A DNA stretch of 59,910 nucleotides from Hypsibius dujardini (Eukaryota > Tardigrada > Eutardigrada > Parachela > Hypsibiidae), in assembly GCA_001579985.1 (NCBI GenBank), contig LRSR01006297.1:1-59910 (forward strand), given 5' to 3'. This document shows, piece after piece, positions 45,814 through 58,279 of the stretch. Numbering within the stretch: position 1 is the stretch's first letter; the number at the start of each line of letters is the position of its first letter. The notes under the pieces are model-generated. The model saw only the letters and a program-made list of their open reading frames with translations. It had not been told where the DNA came from and searched no databases. The translations under genes and the position numbers were made by a program.

Positions 45814-47716
45814 TTAAAGTCTGCCGGTATTTTGGAGCGCCGTTGCAGGGATCTCGTTCTGTTGGTTCGCGTGTTTTCCGTGCGAATGCCGCTGAACGGG
45901 GGAACTGCCGCTGCAATCGTGGCTGCTAGCGTGGGATTCGCTTTCCGAATGACCACGCTGATGAGATGATGACTGATGCACGTGGTTGTGGTCGTGCTTA
46001 TGATCATGGTGATCATGATTGTGGTCACAGTTACTGAAGGTTGGATTTTCGGCTCCCAAGGTGAACACTCCCGGTGCCTAAAATGATGAATAATTTATGA
46101 ACGTTAAAGAAATAAAACACCTACAAAGATAGTTCAAAGTATCACAAGATATTTCGACAAGTATATATGTATTTACAAACTGAAAGATATAAGCACAAAT
46201 AGAAATATACAGAATAGAAGTACAAAACAGAAAGGAGTAAATATTTCATTTACCCAAATTGTATATATTCTTAATATTAAAATATTTGTGTATAGATAGA
46301 TGGAATATTTTTATAAATTGAGATGATAAATAATCTGAACATAGAAATATTAGCAATTTCTCAAGTGTCCTTGCCGTATTTGGAGGTTCTTCGGATTGCA
46401 TAAAAGCGGTGTCACCCAACAATTCCGCAAGTATTCGCTGTGTCACTGGTCGATAAGGCTTGCAACACATGTCCTGGTCGCAGTTTTTGTCCTCAGGACA
46501 CAGCAAGGCACAGGATGACGAGTCGAATAAGTATGCCTTTTGGGCGTATTCCTCATCCTCACGGAACTGCCGAGTCAGAAAGTGAGAAAACACTTTTTAT
46601 TTGCTAATGCAAGGTCACGTTTGAGCTGGAGGCTATAGATGCTTCAATCAAATTGTAAATATTCAAATGGATAAAGTATGAGTGAACAGTTTTGTGCTGG
46701 AAATGCAAGTGCATAGTCACTTTTTGTGCTCAAGGCTAATTTTCTATCCTCCATGCATTTCGAATTGTACTCACGTCTTCGAATTCCGGTTGAATTGTGG
46801 TGGAATGAATGCCCTCGTCGTGGAAGAAGTTTTTGATGCGGTTGGCGACGCGTTTGTACTCTTGATAATTGGCGCACCAGATGTGCGCGGATGCGACGAT
46901 ACGGTTTCCGGCCAACTGCCAAATGTGCAGTTCGTGGACGGCTAAAACGCCGTCTAACTGAACAAGGAGCAAACTCTTTTTATTCCTGCCCTTGCATCGG
47001 CAAAATATTATTCAAATGTCAGAAGTCTGTTCGTATTGAAGTCCTGTTCGTAGATTAGATATTGAATAAAAAGTACTTTTGATATGGCAAGTTAATTAAA
47101 ATTAAATACCGCATTTTAGTTGAAAAAATGGTTTCAAATCTGGACGTAATTGGACTAGATAAATGAGTGCGCCAGTAATGAAAAAAATAGACGAACCTTT
47201 TCCAGGCGAGTCTTAATGTCGGCAGCCTTAATGTGCAGCGGAACTGTTTGCAGGAGAATCAACGCCGAGGAACGGACTGTGTCAAAAAAAACCCCGTTAA
47301 CAAACGACCCAGTAAGAGCACAGAAATCGGACTTACGAAGGGGAATGGTCATGGCGAGAATAACGACCACACTGACCAAACTGAAAAGAAGATTTGTGCT
47401 TTAGATGCTCATGAATTTTTCTCTTTCATTTGGGGAGCCTTATAAACTCAAGGGCGCACCTCATGGCAGGATCAACATAGTTGCGATACTTCCAGTCGCT
47501 AAGCCAGACGACAAGCGATGCAACGATGACGACGATAGAACCGAGTGCGTCCCCAGCAATATGGAGAAACATGCCCCGCATATTTAGAGACTGCTCTGAT
47601 ATACCTGCAAACAGTTACCTGAGATACCTGTCTCAAGCGTAAACTAATATCGTCTGTCTGTTTATTTGTCTGTCCGTCTGTTTGCCTGTCTGTCTGTCTG
47701 TTTGCCTGTCTGTCTT

Positions 47717-47755
<39 letters not shown>

Positions 47756-48860
47756 GCTTTTCTGCTTGTCTGTCTGTTTGTCTGTCCGTCCTCTCTCCGC
47801 CTGCTTGCCTCCCGGGTCTGTCTATCTGTCGGCAATAACACGTACGTTTTTTCATTTTAGAACCGGTCGGCTCTTCAGGCGACGTAATAGCCAAAGCCTC
47901 TGCCGTGCTATGACTATGAGAATGTCCTTCGTTTCCATGCTTATGTTTGTGGCCATGGTCGTGATCACCGTGTCCTGAATATGGATATTTCAATCCTAAC
48001 TTAAGTTATGTTTACATTAATGTGAGTAATGCTGGAAGTCGAACCGTGACTGTCATCATGTCCATTTCCCGTGTTCGTTTTGGACGAATGGTCGTCCTTG
48101 GAGGCGTGCTTGTGGCCGTGGTCGTGAGAGTGGCCGTGAGAATGACCGCCATGCGAGTGGCCTCCATGCGAATGACCAGAATGATCTATAATGAAGACAA
48201 AAATTTGACAAAAATTGTACGTCATTTGGGGAAATGGGACGCGGACAATTTTTGGGCATTACCGTGGAACAGAAAGAGGCCGATGATATTCGCTCCGAGA
48301 CCCACACAGCCCACAATGAGAATTAGTTTGGGATTATGAATTTCGGCGCCCTCCACAAAACGCTGGATGGACTCGATGAAAATGGAGAAGCAAAGAGCAC
48401 AGAGGAACACGGAGTTGACCAGAGCTCCAAGGACCTCCGCTCGTGCCCACCCGAAAGTGTTCTTTTCTGAGGTCTTCTTTACAATCTAAAAACATTGGCA
48501 GTGACAATTGACAATTGCAAAGAAAAAAATTTAAATTCAACTAATTAAATTATTTGTCTATTTCATTTTATATTATTCTAATTTAATTTGTAATTAATTT
48601 TGAGTTTAAATTTAAATTGCAAAAAGCATAATAAATTAACCATCATGATCTGGTATCAGAAAATGAAATACTGAGCTTACCCTGACAGAAACAAGACCGA
48701 CAATGAGAGCCACCACGTCGGAGAGCATGTGAAAGGAATCGGCAATCAACGCCATGGAATTGGTGGTGTATCCGACGATCAACTCGGTGAGGAAGAGGCT
48801 CCCGGTGATGAAGAGCATAGACCCAATTTTGACAGTTTTTCCGAACTTTATTTTCGCCAT
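45814..48860 (-). CDS. SLC30A1: Zinc exporter, cation diffusion facilitator, ZnT1-type
   Basis: Minus-strand exons 48860-48681, 48485-48263, 48185-48045, 47974-47846, 47604-47460, 47380-47337, 47276-47197, 46957-46775, 46566-46375 and 46077-45814 close to 526 aa. TM1-TM2 hold ELIVGYTTNSMALIADSFHM with the first HxxxD zinc site (H44, D48). WARAEVLGALVNSVFL and LGANIIGLFLFH are TM3-TM4. The cytosolic loop is an extreme His repeat (HSGHSHGGHSHGGHSHGHSH and HGDHDHGHKHKHG). NMRGMFLHIAGDALGSIVV is TM5 with the second HxxxD (H239, D243). The C-terminal domain has LILLQTVP and VHELHIWQLAGNRIVASAHI. The protein moves Zn2+ out of the cytosol in exchange for H+. ZnT1 is the closest family by the long His loop and Cys-containing C-tail. 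The exon 3 donor (G|gttcga) is weak and the exon 9 donor may be GC (ACG|gcaagg), so those borders are less certain. The tail is again His-rich. Confidence 0.93.
47652..47830. repeat. (CTGT)n microsatellite in ZnT intron 4
   Basis: CTGTCTGTTTGCCTGTCTGT units with a pure central block of at least nine CTGT repeats, between exons 4 and 5 of the zinc exporter. It occupies most of the intron. Confidence 0.95.
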
Positions 48861-50009
48861 TATTCTCCAACACCGTTTCGCAATCCCGCCGCAAATTAAA
48901 GGCTCCTTTTCCCGTAATTATGTTTTCGCAGCGATATATAAAAATACTTTTGCGTTCGTACAGCCACCGAGTCAAGAAGAATTTCAAACCAAAAAAATAG
49001 CCAGCACCACACCGAGATGTGATTAATAGGTTAAGCTATCCGTTGTGTCATTTACTTTTACTAACATCGTTATTCATCAGTGAGAGGAAGTGAACAGTTT
49101 CGCTGGCCTCCAAGCGCTCGCTCGGCGACACGGGGCTTCCAGCCTCGCGCAACGATGCAGCCAACGATGACGACGCAGCAAGTAATTAACAATATAGCTG
49201 TATCATACAACATTCCACGATTAACCATACGGTTCGAAAGGATAAAATAAAGTTTAAAGTTGATTTATTTATTTGATAACACACAAAATGCAGGTTCGCT
49301 GGACAATAGTAAAATGTGGTAGCTACTTAACAATCTTGACATGAAGGGCTTAAAGAGATCAAGGCTAGGACACTGCCACAGCTCTTCAGTCAGACCTTTT
49401 CTCGCGGACACACTTTTCAATCTCAAACAAAATGTACTACGATTACCCGGGAAAAAAAACTTATTTGAAAAGTATTGACCGAGTGAGCTACCTTTGATCG
49501 TGGAAATTAGTCAATGCAATCTGATTTCCGTCCATTCAACGAATTAACGGAAACCAGAACTACAGTACTTCGGAATCGATTGACGTTTGGCATTATTAAC
49601 TAATTTAATACAGGGGGTCTTGCCGTTCGCATAGGGTTAGTTCACACCTGAAAACGGCATGTTTCATCAAACAAATCCGTGTCTCGTGCCATGTGGAATT
49701 TGTTCTGCCAATGCTGTACACGCCTTTTGGTTCACTGCACAGTTACCATGTTTGGGCGCGAATATAGTATCTACACTGTAGATGTAGCAACCGTCAATCT
49801 AAAACGGTTGACAAACAGTATTGTCTTTCTCAAGAGAAAGGATTTCACCTTAAAATACCCCACCATCAAGAGGTCATAATTCCCGGGCTTGGTTTGCCTC
49901 TTTCCTTGATAAAGGAAATGTCAGTTGTTAAAAATGAGTCATGTAGTGTTTTTATTGTCGCCAATTTCGCTCATTTTTACAAACAGTTCTGTTCTTGCGG
50001 GCAGATATA

Positions 50010-50914
50010 CAGGGTGATTCACTACCACGTGGACACGTGCGATCGGTTGTCAGAGGAACAGTGCGCAACTGATCATGTCCTTGTCGTTAGCTTAAACGAA
50101 CGTGATTCAATTTAGGAAAAGTTAGCGTTCAAACAATTAAGAAAAAGCAGTCAGCCACTCCATGCAGCTCTACCCAGAAAAGGTGACTATCTTATTTTCC
50201 TCGGACGAAAAAAGTATTCTTCTTGGTCACTGTGATTGCTCTTCCTATGCACTTTTTCGTACTTTCCTGAACGTTTGTCGATGGCCTATTAGAAAAGTAT
50301 TACTTCAGAGCCTTAATTGACCGATTGAGAGAACCAGGCCTGTCGATAACTTGTCCATCCGATATTAGGGAAGGTTTTTCACATGCTGTATCTTAGTATT
50401 GTTCAACTCTAGGTTCTCAACTCAGGCAACAAATAGGCTTATTTTATAGATATTTGCACTGAAAAACTAGAAACGGGAACGAACAAACATGAACCAACAT
50501 GTTTTTGATCTGAAAGTTTTCAAAATACGTCAAGAACGAACTTTTGGCGCCATTTTTTTTATAAAAATATTTTTCATAAATCGGTCTCCGAACCAATTTG
50601 CCTTTCAGAAGGTTCCTTATGAAGCCTATCTGTTCTGCTATGGATTGCTATAAGCCGATTTTCGAAGTAGGTTGGCTCACTTTCGTATCATTAAATTCAG
50701 TCATGGGCGCAAAATGGCAAAACTATCAGCCAACTTCGTCCAATTTTTGTAGTCAGTGTCCCTGCCTTACAGAATAAAAATAGAAACATCCCAGTCAGGT
50801 ATTTAAACGCAAAACAGTTAGGCTTCATATAATCTGAAAAAATTTGACCAAAATAATGAAAACCATATTTTTGGTGATTTTATTAAAGTGTCCATGTGGT
50901 AGTGAATCACCCTG
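50010..50914. mobile_element. Non-autonomous mariner-type TIR element (905 bp)
   Basis: Begins CAGGGTGATTCACTACCACG and ends with the reverse complement (GTGGTAGTGAATCACCCTG). TIRs are about 27 bp with one mismatch (CACGTGGACAC versus CACATGGACAC) and TA flanks both ends. CAGGGTG is a common mariner-like terminus. Internal frames show no transposase motifs, so it is probably a deleted or MITE-type derivative. Confidence 0.85.
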
Positions 50915-52145
50915 TAGTTATGGGGCATTTTGAGGGATTTCCATGAATTGCGCCGATAGGCGGCAGAAAATGTAAAAGACTTCATGGAGGGGTGATAGCA
51001 ATGCAGATCTTACCATCTGTCTCCTTCTGACCCCTTTCAGCAGGCTTCCATTTTACCAATAATTTTCATTAGCTCTCATTAACCAAAAACATCCTGAAAA
51101 ATATTTTGCTGACCATTCACATTTGTTAAGATTAATCCTTGGTGAGCTTGATAGCTCCGCCCGCGAGCTGGTTATTGACATGCTGAGCGGGTCGGATGGT
51201 TAAGGCAAATTTTAGCTGACCGAGAAGAAGTCAGGGAACACAGACTAATGGTTCAGCCACACAGGCCGGGTGAGCCCATTAATTTGGTAAGTTAAGTAGC
51301 TCAGGCAGAATGAACAGGTCGGACAGTGTGGACAGGATGGACCCGAGAGACAAGGGGCAGGGAATGCATTGTCTTGTCTCTTCCCGTTTCACTGTTCCTT
51401 TCTCTCTTTATGCTTGCCTTACTTGCGGAGTTATTCAGGTGCCGAATTCAGAATCACTTCGACATGTGTTTTTTATTAGGACATATTTAAGTGATGAATA
51501 TACAAAATTATTGCACCGCCATAGACTAACGAATTTATTTTTGGTGAAATTTCAAAGTTGGAAACAATCTCACTGCATTTACCGCTGGCCCTAAGCCCTC
51601 TGGTGCAATCAATTGATTGCTTGATCTAAGAGTTATCTAGTTTCCTTGTTGTTTGATTTCTGATTGACTGGCCTAGTTCGACTTCAGAACTAGATTGATT
51701 GTTTGATTGTGGCTAGAACGAAGAGCTCCTGTTGGATAAAAGCAATCGTTTCATTGGATGCACTGCTGATTGATTGTTCGGTAATAGACCTGTCATTTAA
51801 TTGGGTTTATTGTTGATTAATACCGCCATCTTGTTTGTTGCGTTTCATCGCTTTTCCTACCATTTAGTTCAGTTTATTCATTTTTTTCGAACAAATATGC
51901 TGAGTATCAATCCAATGAACGTTCTTGATTTGCTTATCACCGAATACTCTGGTTCTTAAATACTCGGATGGGGAATTACGGATACCGATAAAGAACATTT
52001 CGTTTGTAGGTTGCATTGAAAGCAGTTTGCGGTGCAGCGATACGAAATTCATCGAAGACGAGGAGCTGCTTTTCTCAGTGAAGCAGAACGAGTGCGTTCT
52101 TGTAGAAGCTGATTTGAGCGATTGCTGTTATTCGACAGCTCTTCG

Positions 52146-52196
52146 TTCCACTCACTCACTCACTCACTCACTCACTCACTCACTCACTCACTCACA
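52146..52196. repeat. (CTCA)n microsatellite
   Basis: About twelve perfect CACT/CTCA units lie in the spacer, just before the 52209 hairpin. Confidence 0.95.
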
Positions 52197-52208
52197 ATCA
52201 GTCAATCT

Positions 52209-52286
52209 ACATGCAGCCGTTCATATTTCCACCCTCCTAAGTTGGGGCCCACGTTAGGAGGGTGGAAATATGAAAGGGCTGCATGT
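52209..52286. repeat. Perfect-stem hairpin of about 32 bp
   Basis: The left arm ACATGCAGCCGTTCATATTT..CCACCCTCCTAA is mirrored after a 13-bp loop (GTTGGGGCCCACG) by TTAGGAGGGTGG..GGCTGCATGT with one or two mismatches. It may be a miniature fold-back element or an RNA stem. No terminator role is implied in a eukaryote. Confidence 0.7.
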
Positions 52287-53103
52287 GGAAACTAAGATAC
52301 ATTACGATGCTGTGTCATGTTCACTGCGTCGACCTCATAAATAAGGCGAAATCTCTCATCTGTCTCTAACGATGGGGACGCCTCTAACGGCATCAATCAT
52401 CTCCCACTGTTTCACCTGCTTGCATGTGACCTCTACGAACGAGCCTGCGATAGTTATTGGCCCTTGACAAAGCGATCGCGACAACATGGCAATGTTCACA
52501 GAAGCGCGAATAAATTAAAGACCTTTTCGTGTGTATGTGTGTGTTTGATAAGGCGAAAGGGGAGCAGCTAGCTGCGCAAAGCGACATCAATTCAACAACA
52601 ACAAAACACATTTTGAGGGGAACCCACGCTCTGACACACATTCACGACCCCAGCCGTCGTCGGTATAGTTCGTACAACTATAAAAGTACGTGTCAACACC
52701 GAAAAACACCGTCCAATTCTATCATATAGAACTGAAAACGAGAGAGAGACAGAGAGAGATAGGATAAAATTTTGGAAAGGTTATCGTCGGAGAGCGAGAA
52801 GGGAGGAGAATGGGAGAAGAAAAGAAATAAACTTTTATTCTGTATTCAAACAGTCGCGCTTGAAAACTCTCTCTCTCTCTCAAAAGAGTTATAAAGCCCA
52901 ACTGAATCATCACAAGACGAGGCTTCCGGGAGAGGGGTTAGACCCTCTCTTTACATGCGTTTAGTGATCCGGTGTAGCTTGATCGTCGAACTGCTGCTGC
53001 TTCTTCTTTCCCCTTAGTCATGTGGTAAGCGCGTATGCCGCCTCAGTTTTGGAGGAAGCGGATTTGATACGAATGATGATGCGCACTGTAGTGCAATATC
53101 GGC

Positions 53104-53127
53104 GAGAGAGAGAGAGAGAGAGAGAGA
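53104..53127. repeat. (GA)n microsatellite
   Basis: Twelve GA units lie just downstream of the calcium-sensor stop codon, in the region expected to be its 3' UTR. Confidence 0.9.
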
Positions 53128-53203
53128 AGGGAGAGGACCCTCTTCCGGGTCCCGCGTGTGCGGGTGGACTTTTGTTTATTGTGTCCGACACACGTGTCGG
53201 GCG

Positions 53204-56200
53204 TCAAACTATTCCGTCGTAAAACGACAAGGCTTGTAATATGGCGGGATCGGACTTTGTTCCCTCACGGAACTCATCCATGCTTAGTCTGTCGTCATGG
53301 TTCTGCAAGGAACAAAAACGAGTCTGATTAGCCGAGGAGTTAGAACAGCGGGTTTAACGGGTGAATGGTTGTCCTATAGTTGACTGAATTAACTGACCAA
53401 CTGGTCGACTGATTTAATAGACAAATAGGTGAACAGTCAAAGAGAACGATAACATTCTGTGACCGCAAACTCGGATAGTGAATGAGTGGAAGGAATAACC
53501 ATCGGCCCTGTAAATGAATCGGCCAGACGGATGAGCCACCGAGCAGATGGATAAGTAGCGGTGTGATGGAACGGTGTATGGTGAAATGGTACTAATAACA
53601 TCCTCAATGAGGGATGGAGAACGGGACAGCTCACAGGGTGACCACGCCCTAACGGAAGGGTTAGAATAAACCGGAAGAGTGCACGGGTCAGGCACATGAA
53701 CCTCCGAACAGACGAACAAGTGACGAGTAAATCACTCACATGGATTCAGCACTGAAGGTCAATTAAATAGAGTGAAATAAATTATGTTACCACCGACCAG
53801 ACGGAAGGTTCGAGGAAGACGGAAGCGTGCACAGCCAGACGGGTGGACCATTCAACGGATAAGCAAAGGAAGGTAAGAGGGACGAGTGGACGGTCATATG
53901 GATTGATCACTGAAGGTCGATTAAACAGAGTTTGGTGAACGGAGTGACCACCAATCGGAAGGAAGGGTCAAGGTAAAACGGATGGTGGAGAGCCAGACGG
54001 ATGGTCAATGTATTAGAGGGGTAAATTAGTGACGGTAAAACGGAGGAGTAGACGATCACATGAAATGATCACTCAAGGGCAGACTGCCCACTCACCAGAT
54101 GGAAGGATTAGGGTAAGACGAAAGGTTTTACAGTCAAATAGAATGGAAGCAACTGTACCGAGGTCAGAGCGATAACACGGGGAAGACAGAGTGTGTACGG
54201 ATGGGCGGACGAGAGTCGGAAGAGACACCCACCGACTGAGCGGTCTCATGAGAGAACGTGCGAATGGTTTTAAAGAGTGAGGCACGCCTGGATGAGGGTA
54301 ATCTCCAGTGGCGGGTAATGGCAGGTAGACCATCAACTGAGCCGGACCTGCGAAACGTACGGTGAAGGCGCTGACAGTCTAATACGGCGGGTTTTACGCT
54401 GTGACGAAACGACGAAAGCCTTCACTAACACTTACGAAGCTAGAGCGAAATGAGCATGGGAGATTGGGTAACGAATGGCCGATGTCCAACTGCTCTCGCA
54501 CAGGCAAGAACCATTACAACCGCCCGAAACTCTAACAAGGGTCCAGCAATACAAACCAGCAGGTGGCGCCCTTAACGGGCGCACCGTCTCCCCATTCACC
54601 TCGTCAATTCCCTAGCAACTATTGCGGAAACGCGATCCAGCCCCGATTGAGCTCACACAACCGCCGGATGGCTGGCCAAGCAGGCCCACTTTCAGTATAT
54701 ATAGTGGTGTTCGAAGAACCCTGCCAACTCGAGTCAAATTTCACATATCTCCATCGCGAAATATGACAAGATTTTCCCACGGCCGAGTTCGATCGAGACG
54801 GAGCCCCAGACAGACTGACGGCGTGCCAGTCGACGATGGATGACGGAGTCTTTCAAACCATTCGGCCAACTGGTGGAGGGTAAAATCGATCGGATTCCCT
54901 CCCGAAATGCAGGCGGAAGGGGGGGGAGAACTACTTACCGAGAGGGTAGGTAGCAGTAGTCTCTCTGCAGACATCCGTCGTCGACATTTGGCTCTCCGGT
55001 GGTCCCCCTCCCGCCAGACTAAATATCTATGCATTTGTATATATGTTGCGCGGGCGAGACGGAACATACACACACACACCACACACAGCCCCGATGGGAT
55101 GGCACTATTTTTAACTCCTCAAACAAGCCATCGATTTCCTCCTTCTACTCTGTGATCGCGCATCCCACGTATACACATTCACACACACACACGGAGACAC
55201 GTTCCGGGGAAGTGGATGAGCAAACGACGGTGGAGACCCGAAATACTCCCGGCGTCTGTCATCCTTCTCTGTTGTCCCTCTGGATAAAGCTATCCCCCTG
55301 TGCAGGTTCTTCCCATGCCTCGCGGAGTGTTTTCTATTTAACGGATTGTTTGTGATTCGGGATGCGTGGGCGTGTAAGGTCTGTTTCCCCACGGTTAAAA
55401 ATAGCATTTTCAGTCCCTACGCCTTTTAAAATGGGGAGCGGTATTGTAAAGAACAAACCTTGTCCATAATCTGAAAGATCCGATCGACCCTCCGTTCGGG
55501 GGAACGGCCCTCCGAGTCCTCCGTCTTGCCGACCATCCCGTAGATGGCCGCTATGATGTGGAGCATCTCGTCGCGGGTTATGTAACCGTCGTCGTCGATG
55601 TCGTATAATCGAAAGGCCCCTGCAAACCACGGAGGGGAGAGAGGAAGAGGATTTGTTCAGGAATAATGAATAAACATACACACACACACGCTACAGAGGG
55701 TTCGTCGATCGGCTGTCTGTCTGTCTGTTGATCGTATTTTTCGGTGGGGGGGGGGAGGGAGAGAACGCCTCGAAGGACCCTTCCCTCGGGCATCTGCTCC
55801 GTCTCCCATCATCCTCATATATTTTGATGAGGATGATGGGATGATGAGAAAAGGAAGGAGCGGAAAAAACAAACGCAGTTGCTCCTTCCTTTAACTTGTG
55901 GCGGGCGCGGGGAGGACTTACAATTTAGCTTCTCATCCAGATTGCCCCTGGACGTAATGGAAAGCGCTTGGATAAATTCGTGAAACTGAATCATACCATC
56001 CTGCAAAACACACAAAAGGAAGTAAGGAGCGATTCCGCAACGGGTAAACAATTCTGCAAGGGATATACGGTACCTTATTCTGGTCAAAAACTTTGAAAAG
56101 GAAATTGCCGAATTTGGTCGGGTCACCGCCATTGGGGAAAAATTCGCCGTAAATCCGTAAAAATGCCTGTGCAAAAACAAGTTCCCGCAATGATTAGGGT

Positions 56201-58279
56201 TTCATTAAAACCGGGAAACGCAAAATAGTCGGAACCGCATGCGAACGGGCAGACAGAGTGCGACAGACAGAGCCCTTGACGGAGAGAGCGATCGTTTTAA
56301 AATTACGGGCAGCGTTAATGAGCCATCATCATCCCGCCTTTCAACGCTAATCACCCAGCAATGATGGACGTCGTCCTAATTAATCATCCATCAAGGGGGC
56401 CGGCCGATCATCTCTTTTTCCATTTTATCACTGCAGTTGATTCTTTCATGATTTACTCTTCTGCACTGTAGGTAAGTGCAACAACAAACAATTCTTTCTC
56501 CCGAAGCAATGGGAATTTTTAGTTTTGGACCAACCGGCTGCACTTAAAAATGTTCACTGGACGGCTTAATAACCGCTGAAAATATACAATGTCCATTACG
56601 CTATGCAAGTAAGAACTCTTAACATTTATAGCGTTAAAGTGAGTGGGGAATTTTACGGGCTTGCATACGGGCCGAAAAAGGGCGGCGAAATATGGCTGAC
56701 AGCTGGACAGTCATCATCGCACAACGACATTTCAACAACGGCGGCATGGCCCTTTTCTGCAGCTCCTCCTAACACTGCCGTGCCCAAGCAGCAGATGTCA
56801 AAGTCGACAACTGGCCAATAAAACAATCTTGTTCGTTCATGCAAAAAAGGGAGTGCGGGGGCAAAAAGAGGGAGACGCCGTATAATGACACATACGCCGA
56901 CAGATGACAATAAACGGCTTCTTTATCGCTTCGCAACAAACGAGCCTATTTATCCACTTAATGCCCCGCTCTCTTCGCCTCGATCATAGATGTCAAATTT
57001 TACACTTTCTTTGTGCATGCATCACATAATGCAGTTTCGGTTTATGCGCTTATGGAAATGGTGGACAGATTTTGTCAATTGCTCCGCTGATGCATTGCAG
57101 TGTAAAATAAAAATATATGAAAGACCTACAGAGACAGAATATCACACATTTTACATTTATGCCCTGTGAGGTTCCCATCAATTTCTCAGTAATATTGGAA
57201 ATTAACGAAACAAAAAAATGTCAAAAGTGATTAACAACTGTAGAAATGATTATGAATAATTTAAACAAGGACATTCAATGTCTTCCTTGATATTTCTCTG
57301 GTGTTAGCATTTTTCATTCTTCCAATTACACATCGGTCTAATATGCATAAACCAAATTTAGTATAAGCATGTAAGGTCAAATTATATTCATATCTAAATA
57401 ATCCATACTTCATTGAAATTACATTAAGCACCAAACAGATGCGGAAAGAATAAGCATCAATAATTATTCTATTGATTTAAATTAAGAACGAAGAAAAAGA
57501 ACGTTATTTCGAGAAGAAACGCGATGATCGAGGGTCCGGGCAAAAAAATGAGAGCTCCTCTGAAGTAAAAAAAGACTTTTCGCGCTCGATCGAAGTCGAA
57601 AGCATGCGCATTCTAAGCGCCCTGAATTAGTTGGCACTTCCTGTTAGCAATTCTCCCTTTCTATGCAGGCAGACAGACAGGCAGACAGACAGACAGGCAG
57701 ACAGACAGACAGGCAGACAGGGGGCGAAGGGGATTACTGTTGCTGCTTAAGCACACAAGGAAGAAAGAGGAGGAGGGAATGGGAGACGGAAGTGAGCCGA
57801 ATCGGGTTGCCGTTTAGGCATAGTTAATCGAGCAAGACAAGAGGGCTCCTTGATGAGAGTCTAAAAATTTTGCCTCTCCCTTCTCTCTCTCTCTCCTGCT
57901 CCCTCACGCCCCAATCGGTAAATCGATATATTTTCAAGAAAGCAACCCAGAAAAAGAATGTTCCTTCCCATATAAAATTACCCGGCCCCCTCCCCTTTCT
58001 CTCTCTCCCTCATGATCGACCGAGGGAGGCTCCCTGGCGTGAGACGTCTGGGCAATCAAGCGCCAAGTTTGGAAACCACTGGATAAACAGTAATTCTCCG
58101 TCCTGATATTTATATGCTGTATAGGGCGTAAAAATTTCAAAGCCCCCGAGTCCACAAAAATAATGAGACATCTTCAGCCATGATATTTTTGCCCGGCAGC
58201 CAAAGCGTGTTAATATGGTGGGAAACTTACGTCCTTGGTTAAGGCTCCTTCCGGGCAGTCTTTTATGAAACATTTGTGC
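53204..58279 (-). CDS. NCS1: Neuronal calcium sensor 1 / frequenin, 5'-incomplete
   Basis: Minus-strand exons 58279-58231, 56166-56074, 56000-55922, 55619-55459 and 53302-53204 join in phase into about 159 residues of a protein normally near 190. The first visible residues (..W)[16 protein letters not shown] are the family's inactive EF-hand 1 with its CP signature. EF2 is [14 protein letters not shown]3 [12 protein letters not shown], both canonical. EF4 is [12 protein letters not shown], with Asp where the loop normally has Gly6. The C-terminus ALSFYDGIV is the frequenin-type tail. The protein binds Ca2+ at membranes and regulates PI4-kinase, channels and neurotransmitter release. The N-terminal exon with the myristoylation site (MGK..) is missing: the next upstream exon should end ..W on TG|gt and was not found, so it lies in the remaining window undetected or beyond it. 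Introns are large and repeat-rich. Confidence 0.93.
53640..54180. repeat. Diverged tandem repeat of about 150 bp in the NCS1 last intron
   Basis: Three to four consecutive units share the order GACCA.C...CGGAAGG, AGGTAA.ACGGA, GAGCCAGACGG.TGG, GACGAGTGGACG, ATCACTGAAGGTC and, in part, GATTAAACAGAGT. Units begin near 53640, 53790, 53948 and 54088. They are well diverged from one another. Confidence 0.6.
55805..55842. repeat. Short perfect inverted repeat in an NCS1 intron
   Basis: CCCATCATCCTCAT and ATGAGGATGATGGG flank an AT-rich loop of about 8 bp, followed by one more GATGATGAG word. Non-coding. Confidence 0.7.
57665..57722. repeat. (CAGA)n/(CAGG)n microsatellite in an NCS1 intron
   Basis: Regular CAGACAGACAGG twelve-base units repeated about four times. 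Same ACAG class as the other intronic arrays. Confidence 0.9.

Larger units (their letters stand above)
48861..53203. other. Intergenic region between ZnT and the calcium sensor
   Basis: Contains the zinc exporter's upstream flank (48861 on; 5' UTR and promoter not resolved), a 905-bp TIR element (50010-50914), a stretch rich in TTGATTG words (51600-51830), a CTCA microsatellite, a short hairpin (52209-52286) and a GA array. Beyond these I see no supported gene. Confidence 0.5.

Noticed and set aside
47499-47993. 164-codon minus-strand frame joining a His-rich segment to Gln/Asp/Arg repeats
   Set aside because: It is ZnT exon 4 read through its intron into the microsatellite; splicing at 47846 to 47604 restores the family sequence.
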